Assembly: GCA_934500855.1 (NCBI GenBank)
Contig: CAKSUH010000050.1
Span: 1 to 8,570 of the forward strand
Direction: 5' to 3'
Source of the DNA: an uncultured Eubacteriales bacterium
GTDB lineage: Bacteria; Bacillota; Clostridia; Oscillospirales; CAG-272
DNA length: 8,570 nucleotides
Below the pieces are notes generated by a model that was given only the letters and a program-made list of their open reading frames with translations, did no database searches and had not been told where the DNA came from. Positions 6,447-8,570 of the stretch are shown piece by piece. Position 1 is the stretch's first letter. Each line of letters begins with the position of its first letter. The position numbers and the translations under genes were made by a program.

Positions 6447-6454
6447 ATACAGAT

Positions 6455-6721
6455 ATGCCGGGACCGGGTGGCGGACCAAGAGGCAGCGGATCGGATGGAC
6501 CCTTCGGTCGTGGACCGGGCGGACCGGACGGGAATTTTGGCGGTCCGTGGATGGGATGGAAGCCAAGACCGCCCTATGGCAGACCGCCGTTTGGGGGCAG
6601 ACCGCCCCGCAGACCGTACTATGGCGGATGCTTCCCATGGGGATGCGGCTGTTGCCTGCCGATCATCGGCATTGCGGCGCTTGTAATCCTCGGCGCAGTC
6701 CTGTTCGCGTTTTTGCTATAA
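6455..6721 (+). CDS. Small Gly/Pro/Arg-rich, Cys-cluster, tail-anchored membrane protein of unknown function
   Basis: This 88-residue protein has an extended N-terminal half made mainly of Gly, Pro, Arg and aromatic residues, with RPP/GG repeats around residues 38-53 (KPRPPYGRPPFGGRPPRRP). A cysteine cluster CFPWGCGCC follows (59-67; Cys 59, 64, 66 and 67). Residues about 69-88 are one hydrophobic helix that ends the protein. With eight Arg/Lys against two Asp before the helix, the positive-inside rule predicts a cytoplasmic N-terminus and a tail-anchored topology. The ATG at 6455 is fixed by AAGGAGG. It is a single-gene transcript with its own perfect promoter, likely operator and strong terminator. 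Similar Gly-rich small proteins with a membrane tail occur in Clostridia as hypothetical proteins, from memory. I cannot assign a function. It could be a host gene or a phage cargo gene, as it sits at the boundary. Confidence 0.85.
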   Translation: MPGPGGGPRGSGSDGPFGRGPGGPDGNFGGPWMGWKPRPPYGRPPFGGRPPRRPYYGGCFPWGCGCCLPIIGIAALVILGAVLFAFLL

Positions 6722-6762
6722 AAAACATCCGCACATTGCCAAAGCGATGTGCGGATGTTTTT
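6721..6762 (+). terminator. Rho-independent terminator of the small membrane protein gene
   Basis: The bases 6721-6736 and 6747-6762 form a perfect 16-bp stem that includes CATCCGCACAT and its complement, with a 10-base loop and a run of five T at the 3' end. The stem begins in the last base of the stop codon. Because the 5' arm begins with five A, the structure could also terminate minus-strand transcripts. Confidence 0.92.
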
Positions 6763-6773
6763 GAGAAAAAAGC

Positions 6774-6802
6774 TTGACAAAACGCGAAAAATGCGATACA
6801 AT
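6774..6802 (+). promoter_or_regulatory. Sigma-A-type promoter of mscL
   Basis: TTGACA (6774-6779) and TACAAT (6797-6802) are separated by 17 bases, eleven of twelve positions matching consensus. Start of transcription would be near 6809, giving a leader of only about 23 bases that holds AGGAGG at 6818-6823, 8 bases before the ATG. Confidence 0.85.
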
Positions 6803-6831
6803 AAAGTCGACAAAAACAGGAGGCCGGAAAA

Positions 6832-7398
6832 ATGAGAAATAAAATGGAAAAGGGACTTAAAAAAATGAAGCAGAAGGGCGACGGCTTTTTTGCGGATTTC
6901 AAAAAGTTTATCACAAAGGGCAATGTGCTGGACCTTGCCGTTGCGGTGGTGATGGCAACCGCGTTCAACGCGATTGTAACGGGGTTGGTGAAGTACATCA
7001 TCACGCCGCTGATTACCTACGCAACGAGCGGTGTGAGCATCAACGAATGGGAATGGGTCATCCGCGAGGCTTCAACCAACGCCGCAGGCGCGGAGATCCC
7101 GAAAATTTCGGTGCAGTACGGCTTATTCCTGCAGGCGATTCTGGATTTCCTGATTATTGCGTTCTGCATTTTCCTTGCGCTCCGCATTATCCGCAATGCT
7201 GAGCGGAAGCTGAATGCAAAGAAGATTGCCGAAGCCGAGGCAGAGGCGGCAAAGAAGAAAGCCGAAGAGGACGCAAAGGCGGCGGAAGCGAAGGCGGCAG
7301 AGGATGCGAAGGCGGCTATCGAGGCGGAGTTCTACGCCAATGTGCGTGAGCAGGCAGCGCTTCTTCGCGAGATCCGCGACGCGATGGGGAAGAAGTAA
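6832..7398 (+). CDS. mscL: Large-conductance mechanosensitive channel MscL, with long C-terminal helix
   Basis: MscL is a pentameric inner-membrane pore that opens under membrane tension and releases solutes on osmotic downshock. The signature FKKFITKGNVLDLAVAVV (23-40) matches the family N-terminus and first membrane helix (about 33-62). A periplasmic loop (63-93), then YGLFLQAILDFLIIAFCIF (96-114) forms the second helix. EIRDAM near the C-terminus matches the usual cytoplasmic bundle (LLTEIRDLL in E. coli). Two oddities appear. The protein is 188 residues against about 136 in E. coli, owing to an Ala/Lys/Glu-rich stretch (about 125-166, with DAKAAEAKAAEDAKAA) and an N-terminal extension of about 16-18 residues. 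First-helix glycines that correspond to E. coli G22, G26 and G30 are Ala, Ala and Asn. The ATG at 6832 is chosen for its AGGAGG; M5 and M12 are alternatives. Confidence 0.95.
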   Translation: MRNKMEKGLKKMKQKGDGFFADFKKFITKGNVLDLAVAVVMATAFNAIVTGLVKYIITPLITYATSGVSINEWEWVIREASTNAAGAEIPKISVQYGLFLQAILDFLIIAFCIFLALRIIRNAERKLNAKKIAEAEAEAAKKKAEEDAKAAEAKAAEDAKAAIEAEFYANVREQAALLREIRDAMGKK

Positions 7399-7476
7399 GG
7401 AACCGGACCGCAGAGTTTTGCCCGCGAACCCCGTTCGGAAAGCTGTCGGATAAAAGGTTCCCGGATTATTACAATA

Positions 7477-7548
7477 AGTGCGAACACGGTGCCCCGAATT
7501 TTGAGAAGTTTTGCAACCTCTCAAATTCAGCGGCACCGTGTTCGCACT
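7477..7548. terminator. Large nested hairpin after mscL, possible bidirectional terminator
   Basis: A 17-bp perfect outer stem joins 7477-7493 (AGTGCGAACACGGTGCC) to 7532-7548. Inside it, after a small internal loop, 7496-7506 pairs with 7519-7528 (GAATTT(T)GAGA with one bulged T). The 3' flank is GTTTATTT and the 5' flank is A/T-rich, which could support termination in both directions between the convergent genes. It is longer than typical terminators and could instead be a dispersed repeat or a structured RNA. Confidence 0.6.
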
Positions 7549-7556
7549 GTTTATTT

Positions 7557-7647
7557 CGTTGGGGAAGTTTTTGAAGGGGAGGGATGACGGTTGCTTGCAA
7601 CCGTCAGTAGCGAAGCGTTAACTTTCTCTCAAAAAGTTTCCCCAACG
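7557..7647. repeat. Nested inverted-repeat element between mscL and the dehydrogenase gene
   Basis: The outer arms 7557-7574 (CGTTGGGGAAGTTTTTGA) and 7629-7647 are complementary with one small mismatch or bulge. Within them TGACGGTTGC (7585-7594) pairs perfectly with GCAACCGTCA (7597-7606) across a two-base spacer. The 91-base unit starts only 8 bases after the previous hairpin and ends 22 bases before the dehydrogenase stop. Its compact, terminal-inverted-repeat shape resembles small non-autonomous intergenic repeats; no transposase is present and no target duplication was evident. Confidence 0.6.
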
Positions 7648-7669
7648 CGTCCTCCGCATTTCCTGAGAC

Positions 7670-8570
7670 TTACCCGCGGGTAAAGGTGAATTTCTCCCAC
7701 GGGATGTTGACGGGCTGTTTGTCGGTGATGATGGAGTCAACGCACATCAGGAGCGGGAAGTCCGCAAGGTCGAGCGTTCCCTTCTTTGCCGCAACGCGCA
7801 CGGCTCTTGCCACGCGAACCGCAACAACAAGCGATTCCAGCGTAACGCCGTTCAGCTCGGCTTTTGCTTCATCAATGTTCAGTCCCCGACCGAGCAGAAT
7901 ACCGACCAGACGGGTCCGACCGCCGTAGACCGTAACATACAGGTCGCCCGCGCCGACGCAAAGGTTCTCCAGCGTGCCCGCGCCCTGATAGGTCAGCAGC
8001 TTTGCCATTTCCTTGGTTGCCTGACCGAACACCGCCGCCTGCGAGTTGAAGTGCAGTTCGCTGTCAAGACCGAACGCCTTCTGGTTCAGACCGATGGTCA
8101 GCGCGATGCCGAGCGCGTAGCCGTTTTTCAGCGCGACTGCCGACTCGATTCCGACCACATCGGTGGAAAGGCTGATGTGGTAATAGTCGGTTGCCATAAT
8201 CTTCTTCAGCTTTTCGAGCGTTTTCATGTTCTTGCCGCAGAAGGCAACCTCGGTCTGGTCATGCGCAACCAGCTCGTAGCTGGTGCAGGGACCGCCGATG
8301 GCGTTCAGTTCCACATGGCTTCCGATGGCATCCAGCTTCTTCTGCCAGACCTCGGGATAGCAGAGCAGCTTGCCCTCCTCGGTATCCATCAGCCCCTTCG
8401 TCACGCTCAGGACGGGGATGGTATCCGGCACCTTGGGCAGGACGAAATCGCCGAACCAGTCCACACCGAAACTGGACACGCCGCCGATAATCATGTCCGC
8501 GCCCGCGATGGCGGTCTCCATTTCCTCAATCTGATAATACTTTACGCCTGCGGGGAAGTCGGTTTTGAAC
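7670..8570 (-). CDS. gpsA: NAD(P)-dependent glycerol-3-phosphate dehydrogenase family protein, N-terminus beyond the window edge
   Basis: GpsA reduces dihydroxyacetone phosphate to sn-glycerol-3-phosphate for phospholipid synthesis in the cytoplasm. The visible 299 residues carry LSVTKGLMD with a Lys (codon 8396-8398) and DVVGIESAVALKNGYALGIA with a second Lys (codon 8126-8128), the two lysines expected at the active site. They also carry GGPCTSYEL, where typical members have SGPSFA, and GAGDLYVTVYGGRTRLVGIL, the equivalent of the family's GLGDLVLTC...SRNR segment. The frame is open to base 8570, with 16 more codons before the first in-window ATG at 8521, so the Rossmann dinucleotide-binding start lies outside. 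The altered motifs suggest a divergent branch, so substrate is less sure than fold. It converges on mscL, with two inverted repeats between them. Confidence 0.8.
   Translation of the reverse strand, partial: FKTDFPAGVKYYQIEEMETAIAGADMIIGGVSSFGVDWFGDFVLPKVPDTIPVLSVTKGLMDTEEGKLLCYPEVWQKKLDAIGSHVELNAIGGPCTSYELVAHDQTEVAFCGKNMKTLEKLKKIMATDYYHISLSTDVVGIESAVALKNGYALGIALTIGLNQKAFGLDSELHFNSQAAVFGQATKEMAKLLTYQGAGTLENLCVGAGDLYVTVYGGRTRLVGILLGRGLNIDEAKAELNGVTLESLVVAVRVARAVRVAAKKGTLDLADFPLLMCVDSIITDKQPVNIPWEKFTFTRG

Noticed and set aside
6392..6454. TTG start giving a 109-residue version of the small membrane protein
   Set aside because: The TTG lies between the -35 and -10 boxes, upstream of the expected transcript start, and lacks a ribosome site.

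Overview
This window looks like a chromosomal stretch of a moderately GC-rich Clostridia-type Firmicute (perhaps a gut Oscillospirales or Christensenellales relative). The evidence is strong AGGAGG-type ribosome binding sites, near-perfect sigma-A promoters, a clostridial-looking MscL and a phage head module of clostridial type. No taxonomic search was possible, so this is an inference.

Left three quarters (1-6188, all minus strand, read right to left): a compact phage packaging and head operon. The order is small terminase (5787-6188), large terminase (4459-5790), a beta-rich protein resembling podovirus DNA-stabilisation or tail-nozzle proteins (2639-4366), portal (1084-2622), scaffold-like protein (492-1091) and the N-terminal 148 residues of the major capsid protein (1-445, running off the left edge). 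Genes overlap by 4-8 bases or lie close together, and five of the six share a GAAAGGA(G)-like ribosome site. The exception in spacing is a 92-base gap after the large terminase that holds two hairpins. The set resembles P22-like podoviral head modules, but the nozzle-like gene sits between terminase and portal.

Boundary (6189-6454): upstream of the small terminase are four 10-bp direct repeats at exact 10-bp spacing, next to a TAGAAT -10-like box, which suggests an activator- or terminase-binding site. Facing the other way is a perfect TTGACA-17-TATAAT promoter whose spacer contains a 7-2-7 inverted repeat, a likely repressor operator.

Right part (6455-8570): an 88-residue Gly/Pro/Arg-rich protein with a Cys cluster and one C-terminal membrane helix; a strong rho-independent terminator; mscL with its own promoter and an unusually long Ala/Lys/Glu-rich C-terminal helix; then, converging from the right edge, a partial glycerol-3-phosphate dehydrogenase family gene. 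Between the convergent mscL and dehydrogenase genes are two large nested inverted repeats (7477-7548 and 7557-7647).

No integrase, repressor, tRNA, CRISPR array or insertion sequence was seen. The head operon abuts apparently chromosomal genes directly at its terminase end, which is unusual for an intact integrated prophage.
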